From: Pseudomonas synxantha
GTDB lineage: Bacteria; Pseudomonadota; Gammaproteobacteria; Pseudomonadales; Pseudomonadaceae
Length of the DNA: 64,000 bases
NCBI RefSeq assembly: GCF_900105675.1
Contig: NZ_LT629786.1
Span: 3,038,001 to 3,102,000 of the forward strand
Direction: 5' to 3'
Part shown: positions 8,354 to 16,346 of the stretch, in pieces
How positions within the stretch are numbered: the stretch's first letter is position 1
How the letters are laid out: each line of letters starts with the position of its first letter
Program-made: the position numbers and the translations under genes
The notes under the pieces: generated by a model
Told to the model about the DNA's origin: nothing
Database searches by the model: none
The model's input: the letters and a program-made list of their open reading frames with translations, nothing else

Positions 8354-10366
8354 ATGCCCCGTCAAAGCGACCTGCGTTACACCTTCCAACCGCTGCGGGG
8401 CGATCCCTTCGAAGTGGTCTCATTCACCCTCGAAGAAGGCCTGTCCCAGCCGTTCAAACTGGAACTTGAGCTGGTCAGTCACCACCCGGCCATCGACTTC
8501 TACCGCATGCTCGACCTGGCCGCTGTCTTCACCATCTGGCGCGACGACACCCCGGTGCGCTACGTGCATGGTTTGGTCAGCCTGTTCCAACAAGGCGACA
8601 CCGGCTTTCGCCGCACCCGCTACACCGCCGTAGTCGAGCCGACCCTGGCGCGTTTCAGCCTGCGTTCCAACTGGCGCATCTTCCAGGCCCAGACCGTGCC
8701 CGACATCATCACCAACATGCTGGCCGAGCAGAAACTGACCGACATTCGCACTGAAATCTGCTTCGAGCACCAACCCCGCGAATACTGTGTACAGGCCGGC
8801 GAAACCGACCTCGACTTCATCGCCCGCCTCGCCGCCGAAGAAGGCCTGCTCTACACGTTCGAACACCGCGCCGACGGCCACACCCTCGTCCTCACCGACC
8901 GCGTCGGCGGCCTGGGCACCATCGGCACCCACACCGACTGCCCGGTGATCTACCAGCCCATGGGTGGCGGCGACTCCAAGGAACCGGCGTTGACCCGCTT
9001 CCACTACACCGAACAAGTGCGCACCGCACGCCAGGTGCAGCGCGACTACACCTTCACCCACCCGCGCTACAACCAGCAGCACACCGCCACCGGCGACCAG
9101 GACCTGAACAACCAGCACAAGGACTACGAACGCTACGACTACCCTGGCCGTTACAAGCGCGACATTGCCGGTAAGCCTTTCACCAAGACCCGCCTGGCAG
9201 CCCTGCGCAACGACGCCAAGTTGGCCCATGTGGAAGGCGACGATGAACGTCTGCAACCGGGATTGGCCTTCGACCTCAACGATCATCCCCGTGAGGACTT
9301 CAATGATCGTTGGCGCACCATCGCCATCAAGCATGAGGGCAAGCAGCACACCAGCCTGCAGGAAGAGTCGTTTGGTAGCGGCCTTGGTACTTCTTATACG
9401 TTGAAGGCCAGTGCCATCCGCTGGACTTCGGATTGGAAAGCGCCGCTGCCTGCCAAACCCTGCATCGACGGCCCGCAGATCGCCACCGTCGTCGGCCCGC
9501 CAGGGGAAGAGATTTATTGCGATGAATGGGGCCGGGTCAAGGTGCAGTTCCCATGGGACCGTTCGGACAAAAACAACGATCAGAGTTCGTGCTGGATCCG
9601 TGTAGCTCAAGGCTGGGCCGGGGCGACCTGGGGCGCCATGGCCGTGCCTCGGGTCAATCAGGAACTGATCATCAGCTTTTTGGATGGCGATCCTGACCAG
9701 CCGATCGCCACGGGGCGGACCTACCGCCAAACCAATCTGCCGCCCTACGAGCTGCCCAAGCACAAAACACGAATGACCATCAAGAGCCGCACCCACAAGG
9801 GCTCTGGCTTCAACGAGCTGCGCTTTGAAGATGAGTTAGGCCACCAGGAAGTGTTCATTCATGCCGAAAAAGACAAGAACGTCCATATCAAAAACAACAA
9901 CGGCATCTTCGTCGGCAATGATCGCAAGGAACGGGTTGAACACAACGAAACCGTGTCTATTGGCGACCACCGCACCGAGGATGTCGGCCAGAACGAAACC
10001 ATCAGCATCGGTGCCAATCGCAGTGTGACCATCGGTGGCAACAAGGCCGAGACCATCAAGCTGGCCAAAGCCGAAACCATCGGTTTGGCTAAGGCGCTAA
10101 CCATCGGCGCGGCGTATCAGACCAGTGTTGGCGCGGCCATGAACACTACGGTGGGGTTGAGCCAGAGCGAGCAGATCGGCCTCCACAAATCGGTAGCGGT
10201 GGGCAAGAAATTCACCATCGACGCCGGGGACGAATTCAAGATCACGGTGGGCAAATCCACCCTAGTGATGAAGTCCGACGGCACCGTACTGATCAATGGC
10301 CGCACCTTCGATTTCAGCGCCAGCGGCGCGGTGCAGATCAACGGCAAAGACGTTGATATCAACTGA
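8354..10366 (+). CDS. vgrG: T6SS spike protein VgrG1 (TssI)
   Basis: A complete 670-residue VgrG. Residues 1 to about 360 are the gp27-like base (MPRQSDLRYTFQPLRGDPFEV start, HQPREYCVQAGETDLDFIARL). The OB-fold region follows (GEEIYCDEWGRVKVQFPWDR, WAGATWGAMAVPRVNQE), then a C-terminal beta-helix of repeated short units (GIFVGNDRKERVEHNETVSI onward) and a tail ending AVQINGKDVDIN. No extra enzymatic domain is visible. A strong AAAGGAGGT ribosome-binding site precedes the ATG. Nucleotides from 8546 onward are almost repeated at 14111 onward in the second vgrG. The adaptor gene directly downstream suggests this VgrG carries the module A effector. Confidence 0.96.
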   Translation: MPRQSDLRYTFQPLRGDPFEVVSFTLEEGLSQPFKLELELVSHHPAIDFYRMLDLAAVFTIWRDDTPVRYVHGLVSLFQQGDTGFRRTRYTAVVEPTLARFSLRSNWRIFQAQTVPDIITNMLAEQKLTDIRTEICFEHQPREYCVQAGETDLDFIARLAAEEGLLYTFEHRADGHTLVLTDRVGGLGTIGTHTDCPVIYQPMGGGDSKEPALTRFHYTEQVRTARQVQRDYTFTHPRYNQQHTATGDQDLNNQHKDYERYDYPGRYKRDIAGKPFTKTRLAALRNDAKLAHVEGDDERLQPGLAFDLNDHPREDFNDRWRTIAIKHEGKQHTSLQEESFGSGLGTSYTLKASAIRWTSDWKAPLPAKPCIDGPQIATVVGPPGEEIYCDEWGRVKVQFPWDRSDKNNDQSSCWIRVAQGWAGATWGAMAVPRVNQELIISFLDGDPDQPIATGRTYRQTNLPPYELPKHKTRMTIKSRTHKGSGFNELRFEDELGHQEVFIHAEKDKNVHIKNNNGIFVGNDRKERVEHNETVSIGDHRTEDVGQNETISIGANRSVTIGGNKAETIKLAKAETIGLAKALTIGAAYQTSVGAAMNTTVGLSQSEQIGLHKSVAVGKKFTIDAGDEFKITVGKSTLVMKSDGTVLINGRTFDFSASGAVQINGKDVDIN

Positions 10367-10369
10367 GGG

Positions 10370-11725
10370 GTGGACGTGGAATTTCGCAATCTGACGCCCT
10401 TCGATGCGCTGTGTTTTAGCGCGCTGGGCATGGACGATCAAGAGTACCCGGTGCTGGCCATGAAAGTGGGTTATCGGTTGCTGCCGATTGACGGGCATCC
10501 GGGGCAGTTCCGCGCCGAGGTGATGGATGAGGATCCACTGGCGCTGTGCACCGCTGATCGCTACTACGGCGAGGAAGGGGCAAGCAGCGTCTGCGAGGAA
10601 AGTGACCTGGCGCCGTTCAAGCCACGCTGTGATGTGATCGTGGTGGGCAATACTCATGCACCACAAGGTCAACCAGCAACGCAGTGGACGGCCGGACTGC
10701 GCATCAGTGTGCCGGTGGCGCCGCCGCCCAGAATCGAGGTGCCGCTGCCGACGCCGTTGAGTCCCGGCGAACGGCTGACCGAGTCTCAACTGGTCGAGTG
10801 GCAAGCCGCACGGCAAGCGGTGTTTAAGCAGTGGGCCAACGCACCGACCCGCCAGATTTTTTTAGATAAGTACCTGAAGTTCACAGGCCCTCGCCACTTC
10901 CGCCACAGCCTGTTCTGTGGTTGGCATTTGACCGAACCGCAGCTCGCCACTTCGGTGCCCTTGCGCTGGGAATGTGCCTTCGGGGGCAGCAGCGTAGTAC
11001 CCAATCCCGAACATGCGGTTGATGAAAACACTCCGCCGTATTTACTTAACGAGGTGTGTTACAGCAACCCGCTGGGCCGAGGCTGGATCGAAAAGCGCCA
11101 GGAAGACCTTGGCTATCAACTGGACAAGCCGCTGCGCGAACTTCCTGCACCGCAGATCGAGCCCTTAGACAAACCGGTGTGGCGCCTGGATCGGGTCAAA
11201 CATCCCGAGGGTGAACTCGATGCCCACGGCATGGCGCAGGTCGCGGCCAGCTACAAAAACCAACCAGTGGGGTTTGGTGTGGTGGGCCGTGCCTGGGCAC
11301 CGCGACTGCCATTGGCCGGGCGCTATGACGAAACCTGGCAGCGCGAACGCTGGCCGGGCTTGCCACGAGATTTCGACTTTGCCTACTGGAACGGCGCGCC
11401 CGTGGATCAGCAGATCGATTTTCCGCCGCCTGCGTTTCGTCTGGAACTGTTCAACCTGACCAATCCCGACCTCACACCCGACGGCACGTTGTGCGTCGAA
11501 CTGCCCGGCCATCGCACCTTTGTGCTGATGCGCCTGCACAACGGCGCCATGCTGCCGCTGCCCATGCTCACCGACACCCTGCGTATCGACGCCGAGGCCA
11601 TGACACTAGCGCTGACCCATCGCATCAGCCTGCCCAATCACCTGGGCATTCGCGTACTGGAAGCGCGCTTCGAGACGGATCCAAATGCCCCGCTGATAAA
11701 GCGCGCAGCCAGGGAGGTGCTCTGA
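10370..11725 (+). CDS. DUF2169 T6SS effector adaptor/chaperone
   Basis: A 451-residue protein of the DUF2169 family, recognised from the N-terminal FRNLTPFDALCFSALGMDDQEYPVLAMKV and later WECAFGG, NPLGRGW and FAYWNGAPVDQQI segments. DUF2169 proteins are found next to vgrG genes and DUF4150 (PAAR-like) effectors, and family work supports a role in loading such effectors on VgrG. The start is GTG at 10370, or an in-frame GTG at 10376, 3 bases after the vgrG1 stop. The stop at 11725 is one base before the next start, so the module is a tight operon. Confidence 0.88.
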   Translation: MDVEFRNLTPFDALCFSALGMDDQEYPVLAMKVGYRLLPIDGHPGQFRAEVMDEDPLALCTADRYYGEEGASSVCEESDLAPFKPRCDVIVVGNTHAPQGQPATQWTAGLRISVPVAPPPRIEVPLPTPLSPGERLTESQLVEWQAARQAVFKQWANAPTRQIFLDKYLKFTGPRHFRHSLFCGWHLTEPQLATSVPLRWECAFGGSSVVPNPEHAVDENTPPYLLNEVCYSNPLGRGWIEKRQEDLGYQLDKPLRELPAPQIEPLDKPVWRLDRVKHPEGELDAHGMAQVAASYKNQPVGFGVVGRAWAPRLPLAGRYDETWQRERWPGLPRDFDFAYWNGAPVDQQIDFPPPAFRLELFNLTNPDLTPDGTLCVELPGHRTFVLMRLHNGAMLPLPMLTDTLRIDAEAMTLALTHRISLPNHLGIRVLEARFETDPNAPLIKRAAREVL

Positions 11726-11726
11726 C

Positions 11727-12083
11727 ATGGCCGATAACGTCATCGCCCGTAAACAAGGCAAATGGAAGGTCATCAGTATCGTCCCGGATGTGTGCAAGAC
11801 GCCGATGGGCAGCGCCCTCCCGCCGGTGCCCTACCCCGTCACGGCTGAACTGAAAACCGCTACCGGCGTGGCCAAATCGGTACGTGCCAACGGCAAGCCG
11901 GTGGTGGTGTTCGACAAGAGCCTGGTGCCGACCACCAAGGGTGATGAGGCTGGCGCCGCCAAAGGCATCAAGAGCAACACAGTGGGCGGCAAGTGCTACC
12001 CACTGGAGAAGAGCAGCAGCGTACGTGCCGAAGGCAAGTTGGTGGTACGCCATGACGACAAGTTCTGGATGAATGGGGCTTAA
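11727..12083 (+). CDS. DUF4150 PAAR-like protein
   Basis: A 118-residue protein with the DUF4150 signature (VPDVCKTPMGSALPPVPYPV near the N-terminus and SNTVGGKCYPLEKSSSVRAEGKLVVRHDDKFWMN at the end). DUF4150 domains act as PAAR-like tips that attach effectors to VgrG with the help of DUF2169 adaptors. Here the domain is a separate gene, and the effector follows 3 bases after its stop. GGGAGGTG before the ATG is a good ribosome-binding site. Confidence 0.88.
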   Translation: MADNVIARKQGKWKVISIVPDVCKTPMGSALPPVPYPVTAELKTATGVAKSVRANGKPVVVFDKSLVPTTKGDEAGAAKGIKSNTVGGKCYPLEKSSSVRAEGKLVVRHDDKFWMNGA

Positions 12084-12086
12084 CGC

Positions 12087-13169
12087 ATGGCCGAACCGAT
12101 CAATCTAGCCCCGATGCAGGTGCATGCGGTCAGTGTACCCGTCCGACGTCCTCCCGACAGCATCGCCGGCCCGGACGAAATGATGCTACAGCTCGGCGAG
12201 AACGGCGGCGTGCAAGTCGACGTGTTTGGGCGGGATGCACAAGGTAATGAACTGCACGAAAGCCGGGAGATGCAGGAGTATGAATACGAGGAAATGCGCA
12301 AAGGCTACTTGCGCGCCGAACTGGCGACGATGCCGCCGTTCAGTTCGTTCAAGAGCGGTAATACCATTGGGCGGGTTGTGGGTGAGACGGCGCCTTTGGC
12401 AGTTCCGGCATCACAGGCCAATCCGCCGATAGAGGCCGAGACCGAAGAGGAAGGCATCACCGGCGAGCAGATCCTGGATGGCATCCAGCTGGGCTTGGAT
12501 GTGTTTGGCCTGATCCCCGTGGTCGGGGAAGTAGCCGATATTGCCAGCGGTATCATTAGCCTTTTTCGCGGGGACTACGTGGGCGCAGGTCTCTCGCTAC
12601 TCTCGGCGATTCCGTTTGTCGGCTATGCAGGCAGCGCTGGTAAAGCCGCACGATACGGTACGAAGATGGCTGAGGCGTCGGGCAAAGCGGGTAAGGAGGT
12701 TGTTGACAAAACGGCGAAAAGAACCGATGAAGCTTCCGAACTATTAGCAAAGAAGACCGATCCCGAATTAGATATTCCATCAAATTCTAATGATGGTTTT
12801 AAAGCCACCCCAAGAGAGAAGTCTGCAAGGGAGATGTTTTTAGGGCGAACTCCAGGCAAGAGTTCAAAAACAGGGCGCGAGGTCGAAGACCGAATGCGGG
12901 CCGAAGGAAAATTACGGGAGAACCCAATTACAGGTAAAACAGAGTTCCAAGCCTCCGACAAAAATTGGTATGATCTTAGCAAGGCCGACATGGCCCACAA
13001 AACAGATGCTGTCACATGGTGGAACACTACTGGTAGACATCTAGGAGCGAAGAGTAAAGAAGTCAGAGAATGGATGTTAGATAGCAAAAATTATGAACTA
13101 GACCATTTCAGCATCAATAGGTCGGCAGGCGCAAAGCTTGGACAAACTTACAAACCCCCAACAAAGTAG
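12087..13169 (+). CDS. T6SS effector with probable HNH/Endo VII-type (GH-E-like) nuclease domain
   Basis: A 360-residue protein in the effector position behind vgrG1, the DUF2169 adaptor and the DUF4150 tip. Residues 1-120 are a polar N-terminal region. Residues 129-182 are strongly hydrophobic (GLDVFGLIPVVGEVADIASG and following), a pretoxin region common in polymorphic toxins that may aid passage across the target inner membrane. The last 100 residues (from about 262) look like a nuclease of the HNH/Endo VII superfamily. The motif ADMAHKTDAVTWWN (His304) and the tail YELDHFSINRSAGAKLGQTY resemble GH-E-type domains, but with Ala where the first motif Gly is expected. Base composition turns AT-rich from about 12690, indicating acquisition of the toxin tip. 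The nuclease call is inference. Confidence 0.72.
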   Translation: MAEPINLAPMQVHAVSVPVRRPPDSIAGPDEMMLQLGENGGVQVDVFGRDAQGNELHESREMQEYEYEEMRKGYLRAELATMPPFSSFKSGNTIGRVVGETAPLAVPASQANPPIEAETEEEGITGEQILDGIQLGLDVFGLIPVVGEVADIASGIISLFRGDYVGAGLSLLSAIPFVGYAGSAGKAARYGTKMAEASGKAGKEVVDKTAKRTDEASELLAKKTDPELDIPSNSNDGFKATPREKSAREMFLGRTPGKSSKTGREVEDRMRAEGKLRENPITGKTEFQASDKNWYDLSKADMAHKTDAVTWWNTTGRHLGAKSKEVREWMLDSKNYELDHFSINRSAGAKLGQTYKPPTK

Positions 13170-13173
13170 GTAC

Positions 13174-13617
13174 ATGATGGAATCCACATTGACGCCAGAG
13201 CAGATTGAAAAAATTGGCAATCTTTCAAAAGAAGGACGTGAATACTGGAAAAAAAATCAACTAAGTGAAGCCGAGTCTTGTTTTTTAAGAGCTTGGGGGA
13301 TTATGCAATCCCCAAAATCAACACTTGATTACTCTCAAAGTATTGCCAGAGGTCTCGTTGCTTTCTTCAAAGAAACTAAACAATACGAAAAAGCTATACA
13401 TTGGCTAGCTGTGATGCACGACTTATACGCTCCACAACCTAGCGACTACGTTGAATTTATTGAGGCGACGGTCTATTTTGATTCAGGAAAAACCTCTATT
13501 GCATACGAAATTTTTGACAAACAATATAAAAAATATGGAAAAAGACCTTTTACAGACGAAGATAAAAAATATCTAAACTTTTACCTCACACAAAAAAATG
13601 TAAAAAAAATGAAATGA
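13174..13617 (+). CDS. Probable immunity protein 1 (TPR-like)
   Basis: An all-helical 147-residue protein starting 4 bases after the effector stop, with a GTAGGT ribosome-binding site before a double ATG at 13174/13177. The sequence has tetratricopeptide-like pairs of helices (AESCFLRAWGIM, QYEKAIHWLAVMHDLY, IAYEIFDKQYKKYG). It has no signal peptide, so it would be cytoplasmic, as expected for protection against a nuclease. It is strongly AT-rich compared with neighbours. Immunity function is inferred only from position, size and composition. It resembles the next gene product along its length. Confidence 0.7.
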   Translation: MMESTLTPEQIEKIGNLSKEGREYWKKNQLSEAESCFLRAWGIMQSPKSTLDYSQSIARGLVAFFKETKQYEKAIHWLAVMHDLYAPQPSDYVEFIEATVYFDSGKTSIAYEIFDKQYKKYGKRPFTDEDKKYLNFYLTQKNVKKMK

Positions 13618-14048
13618 ATCTACCTGACAGAATTTACGAAAGCATCACCCTCTTATCAGAGGAAGGAAATGCTCTTTATGACGATTCGGCATTTGAAGGG
13701 GCAATTTCAAAGTGGTCACAAGCACTAAATTTACTACCCACACCGCAAGCATCCTGGGAAGCCTTCACATGGCTTTCCGCCTCAATAGGTGACGCTTTTT
13801 TTCAACTTACACAGTACCCTAAAAGCCTTGAAAATCTGAAGGATGCACTCAATGGCCCTGATGGGCTAGACAACTCATTCATTCACTACAGAATTGGACA
13901 ATGTCAATTGCTATTAGGCTTCGATGAAGAGGCAATTACTTCGCTGCTAAAAGCTTACATGTTAGATGGGGATGCTGTTTTCAAAGCCGATCCGGATGGT
14001 GAAGTTTACCTCCAAAAGTTGAAGGCCCAACACTTGATTGACGGCTAA
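13614..14048 (+). CDS. Probable immunity protein 2 (TPR-like, paralogue of the preceding gene)
   Basis: A 144-residue helical protein whose ATG overlaps the previous stop (ATGA). It shares the layout of the preceding protein: LS-x-EG near the N-terminus, an A-x3-W-x2-AL helix, then FFQLTQYPKSLENL matching FFKETKQYEKAIHWL. The pair therefore probably arose by duplication. AT-rich, no signal peptide. It may be a second immunity protein for the same toxin, or an orphan immunity gene kept from an earlier toxin tip. Function is inferred from context. Confidence 0.68.
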   Translation: MNLPDRIYESITLLSEEGNALYDDSAFEGAISKWSQALNLLPTPQASWEAFTWLSASIGDAFFQLTQYPKSLENLKDALNGPDGLDNSFIHYRIGQCQLLLGFDEEAITSLLKAYMLDGDAVFKADPDGEVYLQKLKAQHLIDG

Positions 14049-14107
14049 TTCGCGCCGCGCTCCAATTTCAAACTGACGACATCGCAATTGCGGGGCATCC
14101 CTTCGAA

Positions 14108-15856
14108 GTGGACACCCCGGTGCGCTACGTGCATGGTTTGGTCAGCCTGTTCCAACAAGGCGACACCGGCTTTCGCCGCACCCGCTACACCGCGGTAGTC
14201 GAGCCGACCCTGGCGCGTTTCAACCTGCGTTCCAACTGGCGCATCTTCCAGGCCCAGACCGCGCCCGACATCATCACCAACATGCTGGCCGAGCAGAAAC
14301 TGACCGACATTCGCACTGAAATCTGCTTCGAGCACCAACCCCGCGAATACTGCGTACAGGCCGGCGAAACCGACCTCGACTTCATCGCCCGCCTCGCCGC
14401 CGAAGAAGGTCTGCTCTACACCTTCGAACACCGCGCCGACGGCCACACCCTCGTCCTCACCGACCGCGTCGGCGGCCTGGGCACCATCGGCACCCACACG
14501 GACTGCCCGGTGATCTACCAACCCATGGGGGGCGGCGACTCAAAGGAACCGGCGTTGACCCGCTTCCACTACACCGAACAAGTGCGCACCGCACGCCAGG
14601 TGCAGCGCGACTACACCTTCACCCACCCGCGCTACAACCAGCAGCACACCGCCACCGGCGACCAGGACCTGAACAACCAGCACAAGGACTACGAACGCTA
14701 CGACTACCCTGGCCGTTACAAGCGCGACATTGCCGGTAAGCCTTTCACCAAGACCCGCCTGGCAGCCCTGCGCAACGACGCCAAGTTGGCCCATGTGGAA
14801 GGCGACGATGAACGTCTGCAACCGGGATTGGCCTTCGACCTCAACGATCATCCCCGTGAGGACTTCAATGATCGTTGGCGCACCATCGCCATCAAGCATG
14901 AGGGCAAGCAGCACACCAGCCTGCAGGAAGAGTCGTTTGGTAGCGGCCTTGGTACTTCTTATACGTTGAAGGCCAGTGCCATCCGCTGGACCTCCGATTG
15001 GAAAGCGCCGATGCGTCCCAAACCCTGCATCGACGGTCCGCAGATCGCCACGGTGGTCGGCCCGCCGGGAGAAGAGATCTATTGCGACGAATGGGGCCGG
15101 GTCAAGGTGCAGTTCCCATGGGACCGTTCGGACAAAAACAACGACCACAGCTCCTGCTGGATCCGCGTCACCCAAGGCTGGGCCGGGGCGACCTGGGGCT
15201 CGATAGCCATCCCGCGTGTGGGTCAGGAGTTAGTGATCAGCCACTTGGACGGAGATCCTGACCAGCCGATCGCCACTGGGACCGCCTACAGACAGACCAA
15301 TTTGCCGCCCTACGAGCTGCCCAAACACAAGACGCGGATGACCATCAAGAGCCGAACCCACAAGGGCGAAGGTTTCAATGAGCTGCGTTTTGAGGATGAG
15401 TTGGGCCAGGAGGAGGTGTTTATCCATGCCCAGAAAGATCAGAACACGGTGGTGAAGAACAACCAGACCCAATCGATTGGCGCGGACCGAAGCAGCCAGG
15501 TCGGCCAGGACGAAACCATCACCGTCGGCCGCACCCGCATGCGGGTGGTGAAGGCCAATGACACCTTGAAAGTGGGCGGCAGCAAAAACGACCACGTCGC
15601 TGGTGAGTATTACATCGGCGGGGGTAAACAGCTGCGTCTTGAGTGCGGCAAGACCGTCATAGAACTCAATGAAAACGGCGACCTGAATATCACCTGCGAG
15701 AACTTCAACATCACTGGAATGAACGCCGGCAAGGTCAACACCCTGTCAGGGAAACTCGATTTGAACATGAGTGGAAAGGCTTCCGGCACAACGGCGAACG
15801 GCGTCAGTGGCGCGGAAATCCAGAGCGATGTGGACGGCTACTTCAACCATGAATGA
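14108..15856 (+). pseudogene. vgrG: Second vgrG, 5'-truncated
   Basis: From 14111 the frame matches vgrG1 from codon 65, with only two amino-acid differences over about 300 residues. It then diverges into its own C-terminal region (NNQTQSIGADRSSQVGQDET onward, ending DVDGYFNHE). The first 64 residues are missing. A 20-base remnant of the vgrG1 5' end (GGGGCATCCCTTCGAAGTG, 14092-14110) lacks one base and joins directly to codon 65, skipping 129 bases of vgrG1. No ATG or ribosome-binding site precedes the frame; the only early start is GTG 14108. A protein lacking the N-terminal gp27-like part would probably not assemble on the baseplate. The intact OB-fold and C-terminus point to former service for the Rhs module downstream. 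Confidence 0.85.
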
Positions 15857-15875
15857 CTCCAAGAGGATGGCTCCA

Positions 15876-16304
15876 ATGCGCGAATACATCACCCACGATT
15901 TGATCATCGGGCTAGGAAACGAAATGCCTGACGACAACAGCGTCAACATGCTGGTGTTCAAGACGCGCGGCACCACCCTGGTGCTGGCACGCGGCCTCAT
16001 GGACCCACAGAAAACGCTGGCCGAGACCTATACCCACCAGCTCACCGAGCTACGCAAGAAAGTCACAGCCTTCAAATGCACCAAACCAGCAGAAGTGCGG
16101 GTCGGCGTTGACCGCAACATTGTCGCGATGGAAGTCCAGACCGAGTTCACCCAAGGCAACGCGCTTTCCTGCCAGTACCAACTGGCCTGTGAACTGCCTG
16201 GCGAGACTCGGTTACTGGCATTGACTTACAGCAAGGGCAGCACGCTCACCGAAGCTGATTTCGACCATTGGGAAACCCTCAAACAATCCCTTCGGTTCGC
16301 CTGA
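15876..16304 (+). CDS. EagR-like (DUF1795/DcrB) chaperone for the Rhs effector
   Basis: About 142 residues of the DUF1795 family (start MREYITHDLIIGLGNEMPDDNSVNMLVF, end LTEADFDHWETLKQSLRFA). EagR proteins bind and shield the N-terminal transmembrane helices of prePAAR-Rhs effectors before loading on VgrG. The ATG at 15876 has AAGAGG 9 bases upstream. An earlier in-frame ATG at 15849 would overlap the vgrG2 end and is less likely. The gene sits exactly between vgrG2 and the PAAR-Rhs gene, the standard order. Confidence 0.87.
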   Translation: MREYITHDLIIGLGNEMPDDNSVNMLVFKTRGTTLVLARGLMDPQKTLAETYTHQLTELRKKVTAFKCTKPAEVRVGVDRNIVAMEVQTEFTQGNALSCQYQLACELPGETRLLALTYSKGSTLTEADFDHWETLKQSLRFA

Positions 16305-16346
16305 AACGCTCTTCGCGTACTGACCTGATTGCAAGGAAGATAATTC

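Noticed and set aside
8420..9796. Long minus-strand frame antisense to vgrG1
   Set aside because: The same antisense frame is repeated opposite vgrG2, as expected from the vgrG duplication, and its residues show no recognisable domain.
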